A stretch of 64,000 nucleotides of DNA from Puteibacter caeruleilacunae (GCA_005217565.1 SJCO01000001.1:623893-687892); one strand, 5' to 3'. Positions 23,371 through 33,732 are shown, numbered from the stretch's first letter. Notes: generated from the sequence alone by a model not told the origin. Made by a program: numbers and translations.

Positions 23371-26300
23371 ATGAAAAAACATTTAAAAGAAAGGGGCTTT
23401 ATGAAAAGTCTCCGGAAAATGCTATTGATTATGAAAATCTCATTTCTACTGATATTCTGTTCTATTTTAACGATTAGCGCGAATACCTATTCGCAAAATG
23501 AGCGCTTATCGTTAAATCTGAAACGTGTTTCTGTGGAGCATGTTCTTAAAGCAATTGAATCTCAAAGTGAATTCATATTCTTTTATCAGGATCAGAATCT
23601 TGATCTCGGGAGAAAAGTTAATGTGCGGGGAAAAGACCTTGCTATAGAGGAGATCATGAAGCAATTGTTGAAGGGGACACGCAATAGCTACAGAATAAAA
23701 GATCGACAAGTTATTATAGGAAAAAAAGAGATAATTGATTCTAAACCAGCCCAAGCTTTATCAACAAAACAAGCTAATCAGCAAAAGAAAACCATTACGG
23801 GTACTGTTGTAGATAAAAATGGAGACCCTATTCCAGGTGTTTCGGTAATTGTGAAAGGAACAACTGTTGGTATTACCACCGACTTTGATGGAAAGTACAC
23901 GCTAAATGTTGAATCTAGCGCTGAGGTATTGTCTTTTTCATTTGTAGGAATGAAAAGTCAGGATGTATTAATCAGTAACCGGGAAGTAATCAATATAACA
24001 TTAGAAGAAGATGCTATTGGATTGGATGAGGTTGTAGCAATTGGCTATGGAAATGCTAAGAAAAGTGATTTAACAGGAGCTGTGACATCTGTAAAGACTG
24101 AGGATTTTGAATCACAGCCCATATCAAAAGTTGATCAGGCTCTTCAAGGTAAGGTAGCCGGAGTAAATATTACACAGACTAGTGGAGATCCTTCATCCGG
24201 ATATAAGATCAGGATCCGTGGAGTAAACTCTATCAATTTTAATAATAGTCCACTTTATGTGGTTGATGGATTAATTGTAAGCGATATTAATACGGTCAAT
24301 ATTAATGATGTACAGTCGATTGATGTGTTGAAAGATGCTTCAGCTTCAGCTATTTATGGCTCTAGAGGTGCTAATGGGGTTATCATCATTACAACAAAGA
24401 ATGGTAAAAAAGGAGGATTTAATGTTACAGTTGATTCATATGTAAGTGTTCAGAATGCAGCTAAAGAGTTAGATCTGTTGTCGCCAGCAGAATATGCTGA
24501 GGAAGTGAACGCAAAAATGGCAGTAACTGGTAATGATCCAATATTCTCAAGTACCGATATTGAGGCATTAAAGAATGGTGGAGGTACTGATTGGCAAGAT
24601 AAGGCAATCAAAGATAATTCAATTGTTCAGAGTCATCAGTTATCTGTTGGTGGTGGAACTTCAAAGACCGATTATTATATGTCGCTGAACTATCTGTCTA
24701 ATGAAGGAATTTTATTTGATAAAACATACGATAGATATACAACTCGTTTGAAGGTAAACTCAGAATTGAGCAAAGCGGTAACTGCTGGAATGAATATTTC
24801 ATTGAATCGTGAAGTTAGCGATGGAAGTAATGTGAACATGACCAACGTGCTTACATTTGATCCTACTTCTTCAATCTATAATACTGATGGTGAGTATAAC
24901 CTGTTTTCAGAAAAAGGATTAGGTACAATTCAGCAAAGTAGCATGATTAGTGTTATGGAAACTGAGCAGAAAAACATAACCAATAAAATCTATGGAAATA
25001 TGTACTTGCAATTTAAGTTCTGGAATGGTTTTACTTTCAGAACAAGCGGTGGATTGGAGTATGTGAACGCGAAAAACAAGAAATATCAATCTACTATTAT
25101 TGTTCCTAATGGATCGATCAACTGGAAAGATGATACGAAGCTTCGCATGATGTATACCAATCAATTATCGTACGAAAGAAAATTTGATATTCATAAGCTT
25201 AAGTTGGATGCAGTACAAGAGTTTTCATATTTTAAACATGATGGTTCTTCTTTAGCAGCATCAGATCTTGTAAATGAGTCATTAGGTTACGAAGGACTTG
25301 CATCTGCCAAAAGTATTTCAGTTACTCCTTATAGTTCAAAGAATAAGATTGAGTCGTATATGTTGCGTGCGAACTATCAATATGCCAATAAATACATTGT
25401 CACAGTGACTGGTCGTTATGATGGTTCATCTAATTTTATGGAAGGTAATCGTTGGGGATTCTTTCCTTCTGCAGGAGTGTCGTGGATCGTATCTGAAGAG
25501 GAGTTTATTAAGAATTTGGAGGCATTTGATTTCCTGAAGTTTAGAGTTTCATATGGATCAACAGGTAACCAGAATGTTGGTGACGTAAATAACTATTTCT
25601 TGAGTTTTGCAGGAACATCAGCACAAGGCAACGGCGGATGGCCAGGGCATATCTATAGCTATCCTGTGAGCAATGGAGATCCTGTTCTTGGTGTAGTTCC
25701 AAAGAATTCAAGTATTTCGCCAGATGCAACATGGGAGAAGAATGTGCAGACTGATATTGGTATTGAGATGAGCATGTTGGATGGTCGCCTATCAACTTCT
25801 CTGGACTTCTATCGTAAAATATCATCTGATCTTTTATTGCAGCGTGAGCTTCCTTCTTACGCTGGTGTAACCAAGATTACCGACAATATTGGAGAGATGG
25901 AAAATAAAGGTGTTGATATTGTATCAAGCTATAGGGTATTAGATGGTAAGATCTGGAAATGGAAACTAGGCGGTAATTTCTCTTTAAACCGAAATAAAGT
26001 ACTTGATTTAGGAACAACTTATGACCCTAATTCGGGGCAGGAAATATCTGTCGATGAGATTCAAACCGGTGGGAAATATTACAATGGAATTGGTGGTGGA
26101 AATGTGTCAGTGGTAGCCAAAGGCAAATCGATGGGACAATATATTGGACTAATTTTCGATGGTATCTACCAGTTGGGTGAAGAGGCTGAAGCAGCAAAAT
26201 ATGGATTAGTTCCAGGAGATCCTAAGTATATTGACACCAACGATGATGGAGCAATTAATAATGATGATCGCGTTCATATCGGTTCTTCCATGCCGAAATT

Positions 26301-26799
26301 TACCTGGGGATTCACAACCGATTTAAGTTATAAGAATTTTGATTTAAATGTATTGGTGCAAGGACGTGTTGGAGGAAATATCTACAATCTAAACAGAGCA
26401 TTGCTTCTAGGTTTAGCTAATCAAAACCGTCAGGCTACGTCTGCTGAAATTAAGGATCGTTGGACTCCAAACAATGCAAGTAATGTAGTACCAGCATATA
26501 CCAATTCAGCAAATGCAACTCAGTTATTGTCGACGATGTTTCTGGAGAGTGGAACATTTACCCGACTCAAGAATGTTTCTTTGACTTATAACTTACCAAA
26601 GGATCTGTTAGCAAAATGGAAAATAGATGCCTGTAAAGTGTATGTGTCAGGATCTAATTTGTTGACATTGACAGATTATAAAGGGTATGATCCTGAGATA
26701 ACGTCATCAGGAAATAGTGATACCGATAACTCTGTAGTAGCGGAATCTTTTGTTCCAATTCCAAAGATGGTAACCGTGGGATTGAAAGTAACTTTCTAA
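23371..26799 (+). CDS. SusC/RagA TonB-dependent outer-membrane transporter with STN signalling domain
   Basis: An 1142-residue transporter. After a signal peptide (about 11-40) comes a secretin/TonB N-terminal (STN) domain at about 42-115 ('VSVEHVLKAIESQSEFIFFY'). Next is a carboxypeptidase-regulatory-like domain (about 140-215, 'ITGTVVDKNGDPIPGVSVIV'), then the TonB box region 'DEVVAIGYG', the plug with 'ASAIYGSRGANGVIIITTK', and a 22-strand barrel ending in 'KVTF'. It imports oligosaccharides across the outer membrane with its SusD partner 19 bases downstream. The STN domain is what lets it signal to the FecR anti-sigma. An internal ATG at 23401 could be an alternative start. Confidence 0.95.
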   Translation: MKKHLKERGFMKSLRKMLLIMKISFLLIFCSILTISANTYSQNERLSLNLKRVSVEHVLKAIESQSEFIFFYQDQNLDLGRKVNVRGKDLAIEEIMKQLLKGTRNSYRIKDRQVIIGKKEIIDSKPAQALSTKQANQQKKTITGTVVDKNGDPIPGVSVIVKGTTVGITTDFDGKYTLNVESSAEVLSFSFVGMKSQDVLISNREVINITLEEDAIGLDEVVAIGYGNAKKSDLTGAVTSVKTEDFESQPISKVDQALQGKVAGVNITQTSGDPSSGYKIRIRGVNSINFNNSPLYVVDGLIVSDINTVNINDVQSIDVLKDASASAIYGSRGANGVIIITTKNGKKGGFNVTVDSYVSVQNAAKELDLLSPAEYAEEVNAKMAVTGNDPIFSSTDIEALKNGGGTDWQDKAIKDNSIVQSHQLSVGGGTSKTDYYMSLNYLSNEGILFDKTYDRYTTRLKVNSELSKAVTAGMNISLNREVSDGSNVNMTNVLTFDPTSSIYNTDGEYNLFSEKGLGTIQQSSMISVMETEQKNITNKIYGNMYLQFKFWNGFTFRTSGGLEYVNAKNKKYQSTIIVPNGSINWKDDTKLRMMYTNQLSYERKFDIHKLKLDAVQEFSYFKHDGSSLAASDLVNESLGYEGLASAKSISVTPYSSKNKIESYMLRANYQYANKYIVTVTGRYDGSSNFMEGNRWGFFPSAGVSWIVSEEEFIKNLEAFDFLKFRVSYGSTGNQNVGDVNNYFLSFAGTSAQGNGGWPGHIYSYPVSNGDPVLGVVPKNSSISPDATWEKNVQTDIGIEMSMLDGRLSTSLDFYRKISSDLLLQRELPSYAGVTKITDNIGEMENKGVDIVSSYRVLDGKIWKWKLGGNFSLNRNKVLDLGTTYDPNSGQEISVDEIQTGGKYYNGIGGGNVSVVAKGKSMGQYIGLIFDGIYQLGEEAEAAKYGLVPGDPKYIDTNDDGAINNDDRVHIGSSMPKFTWGFTTDLSYKNFDLNVLVQGRVGGNIYNLNRALLLGLANQNRQATSAEIKDRWTPNNASNVVPAYTNSANATQLLSTMFLESGTFTRLKNVSLTYNLPKDLLAKWKIDACKVYVSGSNLLTLTDYKGYDPEITSSGNSDTDNSVVAESFVPIPKMVTVGLKVTF

Positions 26800-26818
26800 T
26801 GACTAAAATGCTTGAATT

Positions 26819-28375
26819 ATGAAAATCAATAAAACATATATCATATATCTATTGGCCGGAATAATGCTGGCTTCTTGTAGCGACTTAGATTATACTCCTG
26901 AGAGTAATTTGTTATCTGGTTCATTTTATAAGTCGGAAAGCGACTTAAATGCTGCTGTGATGGGAGCATATAAAGATTTTGCCTATCCTACGTTTATGAA
27001 TCATCACATGTACCAGTATGTGATGGGTGATGATATCTCAACCAGAACCAATAAGGATAATCGTATTGGAGTAGATCAATTTAATCCTCCAGCTGATAAT
27101 GTGGATTCTTTTTATGAAAGAACATGGAAAGATTATTGGCAGGCAATTTATAATGTAAATGTATTTCTTGAAAATACTGTTGAAACAGAGCTCTCAGAAG
27201 ATATTATTACTTCATATACGGCGCAAATGCGTTTTTTAAGGGGGCTTTCTTACTTCTATCTAGTTCGAAATTTTGGTGGTGTACCATTGATTACTGCTTC
27301 TGCCAATTCAGGAAAAGAGTCACGTAGCAGTGTACTCGAAATCTATGAGTTCATCGAAGAAGATTTGAAGTATTGTGAACAACATTTACCAGCAAATTGG
27401 GGAAATGAGTACGGTCGCCCGTCATTAGGTGCAGCTAAGGCATTACTTGCTCAGCTATATCTAACCTGGGCAGGATGGCCTGTAAAGGATGAAGCAAAAT
27501 ATAAATCAGCACGTGATAAGTCTGCCGAGGTGATGCAAATGGGGTATGCATTAGTCGACAATTTCGAGGATTTATGGAAGAAAGAAGAGAGCTATGACAA
27601 TAACTCCGAGTCAATCTTCCAGATTATGTTCTCAGAGGTAGAATTTAATTCAGGAGCTGCAGCCAGAGCTTGTCTAATTGGACAAAGCTTTTTCCCTGAA
27701 GACAGGCTAGATAAGGGTGTTCCAGGAGCAAAAACAGGTTGGCAGGATCATAATGCATCAATAGGTTTCTTCAATAACTTTCCAGATGATGATCCGCGTA
27801 AAACTGCTACATTCCTAACGGAGTGGAAAAGTATCGATCATCCTACGGGGGATGGTGATTTTGAAGTAGTGAACTGGAGCGATTCCCGCTATGGAAAGCC
27901 TACATTTAAGAAATGGACGGCAATGAGTCATCCACTTAAAAACCATAATGGTATTTTCAGAGATATCATGATTATTCGTTATGCCGAAGTATTGCTAATG
28001 TTTGCCGAGGCTGATAACGAAGTTAATGGTCCTACTGCAGCAGCATATGATGCGGTAAATCAAGTAAGAAATAGGGCATTTGGAGAAGGAGTATCTCCAG
28101 TACCTACAGGTCTTTCGAAGGATGATTTCCTTGAGTTTATATTGAATGAGCGTAAACTGGAGTTTGCCGGAGAAGGTGTTCGTTGGAGAGATATGCAACG
28201 AAGAGAATTTGTGAAAGCAGCTATTGAATCGAATACTGATGCAGTCGATTTTCAACCAGTAAAAGATGTTGGAAATCCTAACAATTGGATCTTTCCTTTA
28301 CCTTCTCAAGAAGTGACTCTTAATCCAAATTTAGAGCAATACTTTGATGTGGCAAAGCATGTATTTCCACAATAA
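26819..28375 (+). CDS. SusD/RagB family glycan-binding lipoprotein
   Basis: A 518-residue lipoprotein with lipobox 'IMLASCSD' (Cys20), placed at the cell surface. The TPR-rich SusD fold is shown by 'TAQMRFLRGLSYFYLVRNFG' and 'RYAEVLLMFAEADNEVNG', and the C-terminal part has 'ERKLEFAGEGVRWRDMQRRE' and 'PSQEVTLNPNLEQ'. It forms the lid of the SusC barrel encoded just before it and binds the incoming glycan. Which sugar it binds cannot be read from sequence. Confidence 0.94.
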   Translation: MKINKTYIIYLLAGIMLASCSDLDYTPESNLLSGSFYKSESDLNAAVMGAYKDFAYPTFMNHHMYQYVMGDDISTRTNKDNRIGVDQFNPPADNVDSFYERTWKDYWQAIYNVNVFLENTVETELSEDIITSYTAQMRFLRGLSYFYLVRNFGGVPLITASANSGKESRSSVLEIYEFIEEDLKYCEQHLPANWGNEYGRPSLGAAKALLAQLYLTWAGWPVKDEAKYKSARDKSAEVMQMGYALVDNFEDLWKKEESYDNNSESIFQIMFSEVEFNSGAAARACLIGQSFFPEDRLDKGVPGAKTGWQDHNASIGFFNNFPDDDPRKTATFLTEWKSIDHPTGDGDFEVVNWSDSRYGKPTFKKWTAMSHPLKNHNGIFRDIMIIRYAEVLLMFAEADNEVNGPTAAAYDAVNQVRNRAFGEGVSPVPTGLSKDDFLEFILNERKLEFAGEGVRWRDMQRREFVKAAIESNTDAVDFQPVKDVGNPNNWIFPLPSQEVTLNPNLEQYFDVAKHVFPQ

Positions 28376-28395
28376 TAAGTAAGGATAACATATCA

Positions 28396-28439
28396 AAAGG
28401 CTGTAATATAGTTCAAAGAGTTGAACGATTACAGCCTTT
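28396..28439 (+). terminator. Terminator-like hairpin after the first SusC/SusD pair
   Basis: AAAGGCTGTAAT/ATTACAGCCTTT is a perfect 12-bp stem, with a second inner stem GTTCAA/TTGAAC in its loop. It is followed by AATTTA. It may also be a stem-loop that protects the susCD transcript. Confidence 0.7.
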
Positions 28440-28529
28440 AATTTACTTGATCGTTAGGTGTTTGCCATAATCAACTCATTTTGTCAAAAGTGTGTTACCT
28501 ATGAGCAATTACTCTCATCGTTGTATATC

Positions 28530-28537
28530 TACTTTTG
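28530..28537 (+). promoter_or_regulatory. Possible -7 element before the sulfatase operon
   Basis: TACTTTTG matches TAnnTTTG exactly and lies 40 bases before the start codon at 28578. No good -33 TTG is present at the right distance, so this would be a weak or activator-dependent promoter. Confidence 0.35.
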
Positions 28538-28577
28538 AAACAGAGTTATACGATTAAATCAATAAATCTTAATTCAA

Positions 28578-29936
28578 ATGAATAAAATTGCAAAGCTAGG
28601 TTTACTTGCTTGTCTTGGGATTGTTGCTCATGGAAATGCAGTTATAGCAAAGGAACGACCAAATGTTGTTTTGATTCTTGCAGATGATCTCGGCTATGGT
28701 GATTTGAGTATTAATGGGTGTCCTGATATTAATACTCCTAATATCGATAGACTTGCGCGTGAGGGAGTACAGTTTACAAATTATTATACATCAGGGCCTG
28801 TTTGTACTCCAACGAGGTGTGCGCTGATGACTGGTAGATATCAAGCTCGATTTAAGGATATGGAGGGAGCCTTTTATTTAGGTGTTGATAATATTGGTTT
28901 ACCTCGTGATGGTGAAACCTTACCAAAAGCATTAAAGGATGTTGGGTATTCAACCGGGATGGTAGGAAAATGGCATCTTGGTGAATTACCTTATATGCAA
29001 CCTCAGCGTCAAGGCTTTGATAATTTCTTTGGTTTTTTTGGTGGCAATATCGATTACTTCCGACATTGTGATAAAAATCAAAATCCTGATTTATATGAAA
29101 ACGGTAAGCCTGTTACTGATGGGAAGTATATGACTGATCTTATTACCGATAAATCAATAGAGTTTATTGATAACCACTACAAAGAAAAAGATCCATTCTT
29201 CTTATATGTTGCTTATAATGCTCCCCACTGGCCTTACCAGGGGCCCGATGATGCACCTTGCCTTGCTGATGGATCAAACTGGATGAAAGGAACAAGAAAT
29301 CATATGGTGAATATGATTGAGAGTCTTGATACAGGAGTAGGAAGAATTCTTGAAGAGCTTAAAAATAGAGGTTTAGATGAAAATACACTTGTGATTTTTA
29401 GTAGCGATAATGGGGGAGATAAACTTGCCAGAAATGCTCCTTTCTCTGGAAAGAAAGGATTGTTACGAGATGGCGGAATTCATGTTCCATTGTATATGAG
29501 ATGGACAAATGCCATCAAGCCCAAGCAGCAATGCAACCAGGTTGCAATTACGATGGATATTTCATGCACAGTATTATCGTTTGCCGATGCAAATATGAAT
29601 GAACAAACGGATGGAATAGCGTTGCTCAAATCCAATGGAAGACCTGTTAAATCTGTTGAACGAGCATTATGCTGGCGAAATGGAAAGTCAGGAGAACAAG
29701 CTGTTAGAAAAGGGAAGTGGAAATATCTAAAAGAGAATAAAGGTAAAAGTGAGTATCTCTTTAACCTGGATGAAGATGTTGCTGAATCGACTGATCTAAA
29801 AGAACAATTCCCTAAGATTTTTGAAGAGTTGAAGAGTGATTTCAAAAAATGGGAAGATGAAATGCCTTATAAGCAATCCTTATTTGGATTTGAATTGAGA
29901 GATTTTTACGCAAAAAAAGTATCAAATGAAGACTAA
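28578..29936 (+). CDS. Sulfatase (S1 family, Cys-type), exported
   Basis: A 452-residue sulfatase with a signal peptide (about 1-24). The metal-binding 'LILADDLGYGDLS' and the formylglycine site Cys76 in 'CTPTR' (C-x-P-x-R) are present, followed by 'GKWHLG' and 'SSDNGG' with the second metal-binding aspartate. Cys76 must be converted to formylglycine, in Bacteroidota usually by an anaerobic radical SAM enzyme that is not in this window. It resembles GalNAc-6-sulfatase or arylsulfatase A type enzymes in the order of motifs, but I cannot fix the subfamily. Its stop overlaps the start of the next sulfatase gene by 11 bases, so the two are translated together. Confidence 0.9.
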   Translation: MNKIAKLGLLACLGIVAHGNAVIAKERPNVVLILADDLGYGDLSINGCPDINTPNIDRLAREGVQFTNYYTSGPVCTPTRCALMTGRYQARFKDMEGAFYLGVDNIGLPRDGETLPKALKDVGYSTGMVGKWHLGELPYMQPQRQGFDNFFGFFGGNIDYFRHCDKNQNPDLYENGKPVTDGKYMTDLITDKSIEFIDNHYKEKDPFFLYVAYNAPHWPYQGPDDAPCLADGSNWMKGTRNHMVNMIESLDTGVGRILEELKNRGLDENTLVIFSSDNGGDKLARNAPFSGKKGLLRDGGIHVPLYMRWTNAIKPKQQCNQVAITMDISCTVLSFADANMNEQTDGIALLKSNGRPVKSVERALCWRNGKSGEQAVRKGKWKYLKENKGKSEYLFNLDEDVAESTDLKEQFPKIFEELKSDFKKWEDEMPYKQSLFGFELRDFYAKKVSNED

Positions 29937-31548
29937 AGTATTACTACTTGGCGCACTTTCTGCAACGATGGGGGTAGGTTGTTCCTCGTACGCCAAAACA
30001 GAACAAAAGGAAACGAAGCCAAATATCATTTATATCATGTCTGATGACCATGCTTATCAGGCGATAAGCGCCTATGGTCATGGATTAAATCAGACTCCCA
30101 ATATAGATAGAATTGCCAATGAGGGAGTTGTATTTACAAATAGCTTTGTAACCAACTCGATATGTGCTCCGTCAAGAGCAGTAATGTTGACCGGTAAGTT
30201 TAGCCATATGAATGGACAGACTGATAATGTCAGACGATTTGATGGTTCTCAACAGACTTACCCAAAGCTATTGCAACAGGCAGGATACCAGACTGCTCTT
30301 GTGGGGAAATGGCACCTGAAAAGTGATCCTACAGGATTCGATTTTTGGAGTGTGCACTATGATCAGGGTGATTACTATAATCCCGATTTCAAGGAAATGG
30401 GGAAAAGAACGCATTATGAGGGATATTCTCCCAATATTGTATGTGATAACGGATTAAATTGGTTGGATAAAAGAGATATCTCTAAGCCTTTTGCCCTGTT
30501 GTTACATTTTAAAGCACCCCATCGAAATTGGATGCCCGATACCACACGTCTGAATATGTATGAGGATATAAATTTCCCTATACCTGCTACTTATTGGGAC
30601 AACTACGAGGGGAGAACTAGTGCTGCTTGCGAGCAAGAGATGTCAATCTATAAGGATATGATGATTGAATGGGATCTTAAGATGGAAGGTGAAGGTTCGG
30701 AGAAAGGTCACACTAATCTAATGAAGAAGCTTGCGCGAATGAAGCCCGAAGAACGGAAGAAATGGGATGAGTTTTATGCAAGGATAAAAGCCGACTTTAA
30801 GCAAAAGAATTTGTCAGGAAAAAAATTGGCAATGTGGAAGTATCAACGTTATATGAGGGATTATCTAAAAGTAGTTGATGCAGTTGATTATAATGTTGGG
30901 CGAGTATTGGATTATCTTGAGAATAATGGACTAGCTGAGAATACCATCATCGTTTACACTTCAGATCAGGGATTCTATCTTGGAGAGCATGGTTGGTTTG
31001 ATAAGCGTTTTATGTATGAGCAATCATTAAGAACACCATTATTGATGCGCTATCCTGCGAAAGTAAAGGGAGGGCAAAAAGTAGATGGTATGGTACAGAA
31101 TATCGATTATGCTCCTACATTTCTTGATTATGCTGGTGTTGCAATTCCTGAAGATATACAAGGGGAGTCGTTAAAACCAATATTGGAGGGCTCAGCTCAA
31201 AAAGTGAGAGATGCAATCTTCTATCAATATTTTGAATATCCGGGACCTCATGCAGTGAAGCGTCATTTCGGAATACGAACTGAGCGATATAAATTAATTC
31301 ACTTTTACCATGACGTTGATGCCTGGGAGTTATATGATCTAAAAGCAGATCCGGAAGAGATGAATAATCTTTATAACAATGCTAAATACAAAGCTACGGT
31401 TGATGAGTTGAAAACAGAACTTATTGAATTACGTGCGAAATACCGTGACACAGATTCTGGAAATAAAAGAATTCTGGAGGAGGATAAAATAGCACTAAAG
31501 AAACGATTGGCCCATCAGGCAAAAGCGCAAATGCAAACACAGAAGTAG
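29926..31548 (+). CDS. Sulfatase, S1_11-like (N-acetylglucosamine-6-O-sulfatase), exported
   Basis: A 540-residue sulfatase with a lipoprotein-like signal ('TMGVGCSS', Cys19). It has 'YIMSDDHAYQAISAYG' and the formylglycine site Cys80 in 'CAPSRAVMLTGKFSH'. The segments 'FDGSQQTYPKLLQQAGYQTA', 'FDFWSVHYDQGDYYNPDF' and 'KAPHRNWMPDT' agree closely with the Bacteroides GlcNAc-6-sulfatase BT4656 as I remember it, which belongs to S1_11. That enzyme removes 6-O-sulfate from terminal GlcNAc of glycosaminoglycans or mucin glycans. With the GH20 enzyme upstream this gives a desulfate-then-cleave order. It is translationally coupled to the sulfatase gene before it. Confidence 0.82.
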   Translation: MKTKVLLLGALSATMGVGCSSYAKTEQKETKPNIIYIMSDDHAYQAISAYGHGLNQTPNIDRIANEGVVFTNSFVTNSICAPSRAVMLTGKFSHMNGQTDNVRRFDGSQQTYPKLLQQAGYQTALVGKWHLKSDPTGFDFWSVHYDQGDYYNPDFKEMGKRTHYEGYSPNIVCDNGLNWLDKRDISKPFALLLHFKAPHRNWMPDTTRLNMYEDINFPIPATYWDNYEGRTSAACEQEMSIYKDMMIEWDLKMEGEGSEKGHTNLMKKLARMKPEERKKWDEFYARIKADFKQKNLSGKKLAMWKYQRYMRDYLKVVDAVDYNVGRVLDYLENNGLAENTIIVYTSDQGFYLGEHGWFDKRFMYEQSLRTPLLMRYPAKVKGGQKVDGMVQNIDYAPTFLDYAGVAIPEDIQGESLKPILEGSAQKVRDAIFYQYFEYPGPHAVKRHFGIRTERYKLIHFYHDVDAWELYDLKADPEEMNNLYNNAKYKATVDELKTELIELRAKYRDTDSGNKRILEEDKIALKKRLAHQAKAQMQTQK

Positions 31549-31731
31549 TTAATATTAAATAATAGTGATCCATTGTTTGTCCCGTGAATGGGTGGTAATG
31601 TATCGGTTAATACTTGTTTATCCATTTCTCATTGATCTCGGTGGTTGATAGAAAACTGTTAGCTGTTGGTTTAGGGACCAACATGGATCATTTAGTCTTT
31701 ATATAGAATAAACCATAAATCTTTAACAAAG

Positions 31732-33732
31732 ATGAAGAAAATAATTATAGGTGTAATATTGATTTTAACAGGTGCATCATTGGGCTTCTGTAAGAATAAA
31801 AATCAATATACAATGAAAAGTCCCAACAGCCAGATTGAGGCTGTTTTGAGTAACGAAAACGGATTGCTGAGTTATCAAGTATTCAACAATGGAAAGGAGA
31901 TACTGCTTTCATCTCGTTTGGGATTAGAATTTATAGGTGAATTTGATCTTAGCAAGGGGCTAAAAGTTGTTGAGGTTGAAAAAAGCAAATACGATGAGCA
32001 GTGGGAACAGCCATGGGGAGAAACCCAGAAGGTTCGCAATCATTATACTCAGTATCTCTATGAGGTTAAAAATGAAAACTATAAGCTAAATGTTTACTTC
32101 CGTTTATTCAATAATGGAGTGGCGTTTCGATACGAAATTCCTAAACAAGAAGGAGTAGGTAGTTTTAAAATGTCAAACGAGCTAACAGAGTTTAAGTTAG
32201 CAAAAGGGGATAAAGCATGGTGGATTCCTGCTTACGACAAAAATAGCTACGAGCACTTGTATAAGAAGACAAGTGTAGAGCAATTGGTTGATACCGTTCA
32301 TACTCCATTGACTGTTGAATTAAAGAATGGAGGACTTGTAAGTATTCACGAAGCAAATCTAACCAACTATGCATCGATGTGTTTAGCTCCTGATCATCAG
32401 GGAGGACTAGAGTGTGATCTTGCCCCATGGCCAAATGGAATAAAAGTAGTTGGTAAAGCTCCTTTTAAATCTCCGTGGAGAACTATTCAGATTGGTGAGA
32501 ACGCGGGTGATCTGGTTACAAATTATATGATTTTGAACCTAAACCCTCCTTGTAAGATAAAAGATACATCGTGGATTAAGCCTGCTAAATATGTTGGTGT
32601 ATGGTGGGAAATGCACATGAAGAAGTCGACTTGGAAGCAGGGCGAAAAACATGGTGCAACTACCGAGAATGTGAAACGTTATATCGACTTTGCCTCTAAA
32701 TATGGTTTTGCTGGTGTGTTGGCCGAAGGATGGAATTATGGCTGGGATGGTGCATGGTATAAAGATGGAAGTAATTTCATCTTCGATAAGCCTGTGCCTG
32801 ATTTTGATATGACTGAATTATCAAAGTATGCTAAGGATAAAGGAGTACAGATTATAAGTCACCATGAGACAGGTGGAGATGTAGCTAATTACGAGGATCA
32901 GGTTGAAAAGGCATTTCAATACTGCAGATCAAATAACATTGATGCGATCAAAACAGGTCATGTTGGTCAGTATTTGAATGGCAAGCACACCCATTATGGT
33001 CAGTTTGCTGTGAATTACTACCGTAGAATAGTAAAATTGGCAGCAAAGTATCAGATTTGTTTAGATGTTCACGAGCCAATTAAAGATACCGGTATTCGCA
33101 GAACATGGCCAAACATGATGACTCGTGAGGGGGCCAGAGGTATGGAATTCGATGCATGGAGTAAAGATGGAGGTAATCCACCTGAGCATTTAACAGTTGT
33201 GCCATTTACTCGCTGTTTGGCAGGGCCATTTGATTTTACTCCAGGAATCTTTGAGATGACTCTACCAACAAGACCAAAGAACCAATCAAACATGACGTTG
33301 GCGAAGCAATTGGCTACCTATATTCTGATCTACAGTCCGATGCATATGGCAGCCGATTTGCCAGAAAACTATGAAGGTAATCCAGCCTTACAGTTTATCC
33401 TTGATGTTCCAGTCGATTGGGCAGATACTAAAGTATTAGATGCCAAGTTAGGAGATCGATATACAGTTGTACGTAAGGATCGTAATTCAGAAGATTGGTA
33501 TTTAGGATGTGCTACAGATGAGGAGAAAAGAACATTTTCTCAAAAGTTAAGTTTCCTTGATGCAGGAGCTAAATATGTTGCAGAAGTATACAGAGATGGT
33601 GCTGATGCGCATTGGAAAGAAAATCCTAAAGCAATCACAATTGAAAAGATTGATGTTACCAGCAAGTCAACACTTAAGTATGATCTTGCTGCAGGAGGTG
33701 GTCTTGCTATTCGATTTAAGAAAGTACAGTAG
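31732..33732 (+). CDS. GH97 family glycoside hydrolase (inverting, SusB-like type)
   Basis: A 666-residue exported enzyme (signal peptide about 1-20) with the GH97 layout: an N-terminal beta-sandwich ('SPNSQIEAVLSNENGLLSYQ', 'LFNNGVAFRYEIP'), a central barrel, and a C-terminal beta-domain. The barrel segment 'DAIKTGHVGQYLNGKHTHYG' carries Gly409 where retaining GH97 alpha-galactosidases have the Asp nucleophile. Glu448 in 'DVHEP' fits the Glu base of SusB. This is the inverting signature, so I expect alpha-glucosidase-like activity in a calcium-dependent fold. It follows the two sulfatases, 183 bases downstream. The substrate could be a terminal alpha-glucose, but alpha-galactose cannot be excluded. 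Confidence 0.88.
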   Translation: MKKIIIGVILILTGASLGFCKNKNQYTMKSPNSQIEAVLSNENGLLSYQVFNNGKEILLSSRLGLEFIGEFDLSKGLKVVEVEKSKYDEQWEQPWGETQKVRNHYTQYLYEVKNENYKLNVYFRLFNNGVAFRYEIPKQEGVGSFKMSNELTEFKLAKGDKAWWIPAYDKNSYEHLYKKTSVEQLVDTVHTPLTVELKNGGLVSIHEANLTNYASMCLAPDHQGGLECDLAPWPNGIKVVGKAPFKSPWRTIQIGENAGDLVTNYMILNLNPPCKIKDTSWIKPAKYVGVWWEMHMKKSTWKQGEKHGATTENVKRYIDFASKYGFAGVLAEGWNYGWDGAWYKDGSNFIFDKPVPDFDMTELSKYAKDKGVQIISHHETGGDVANYEDQVEKAFQYCRSNNIDAIKTGHVGQYLNGKHTHYGQFAVNYYRRIVKLAAKYQICLDVHEPIKDTGIRRTWPNMMTREGARGMEFDAWSKDGGNPPEHLTVVPFTRCLAGPFDFTPGIFEMTLPTRPKNQSNMTLAKQLATYILIYSPMHMAADLPENYEGNPALQFILDVPVDWADTKVLDAKLGDRYTVVRKDRNSEDWYLGCATDEEKRTFSQKLSFLDAGAKYVAEVYRDGADAHWKENPKAITIEKIDVTSKSTLKYDLAAGGGLAIRFKKVQ

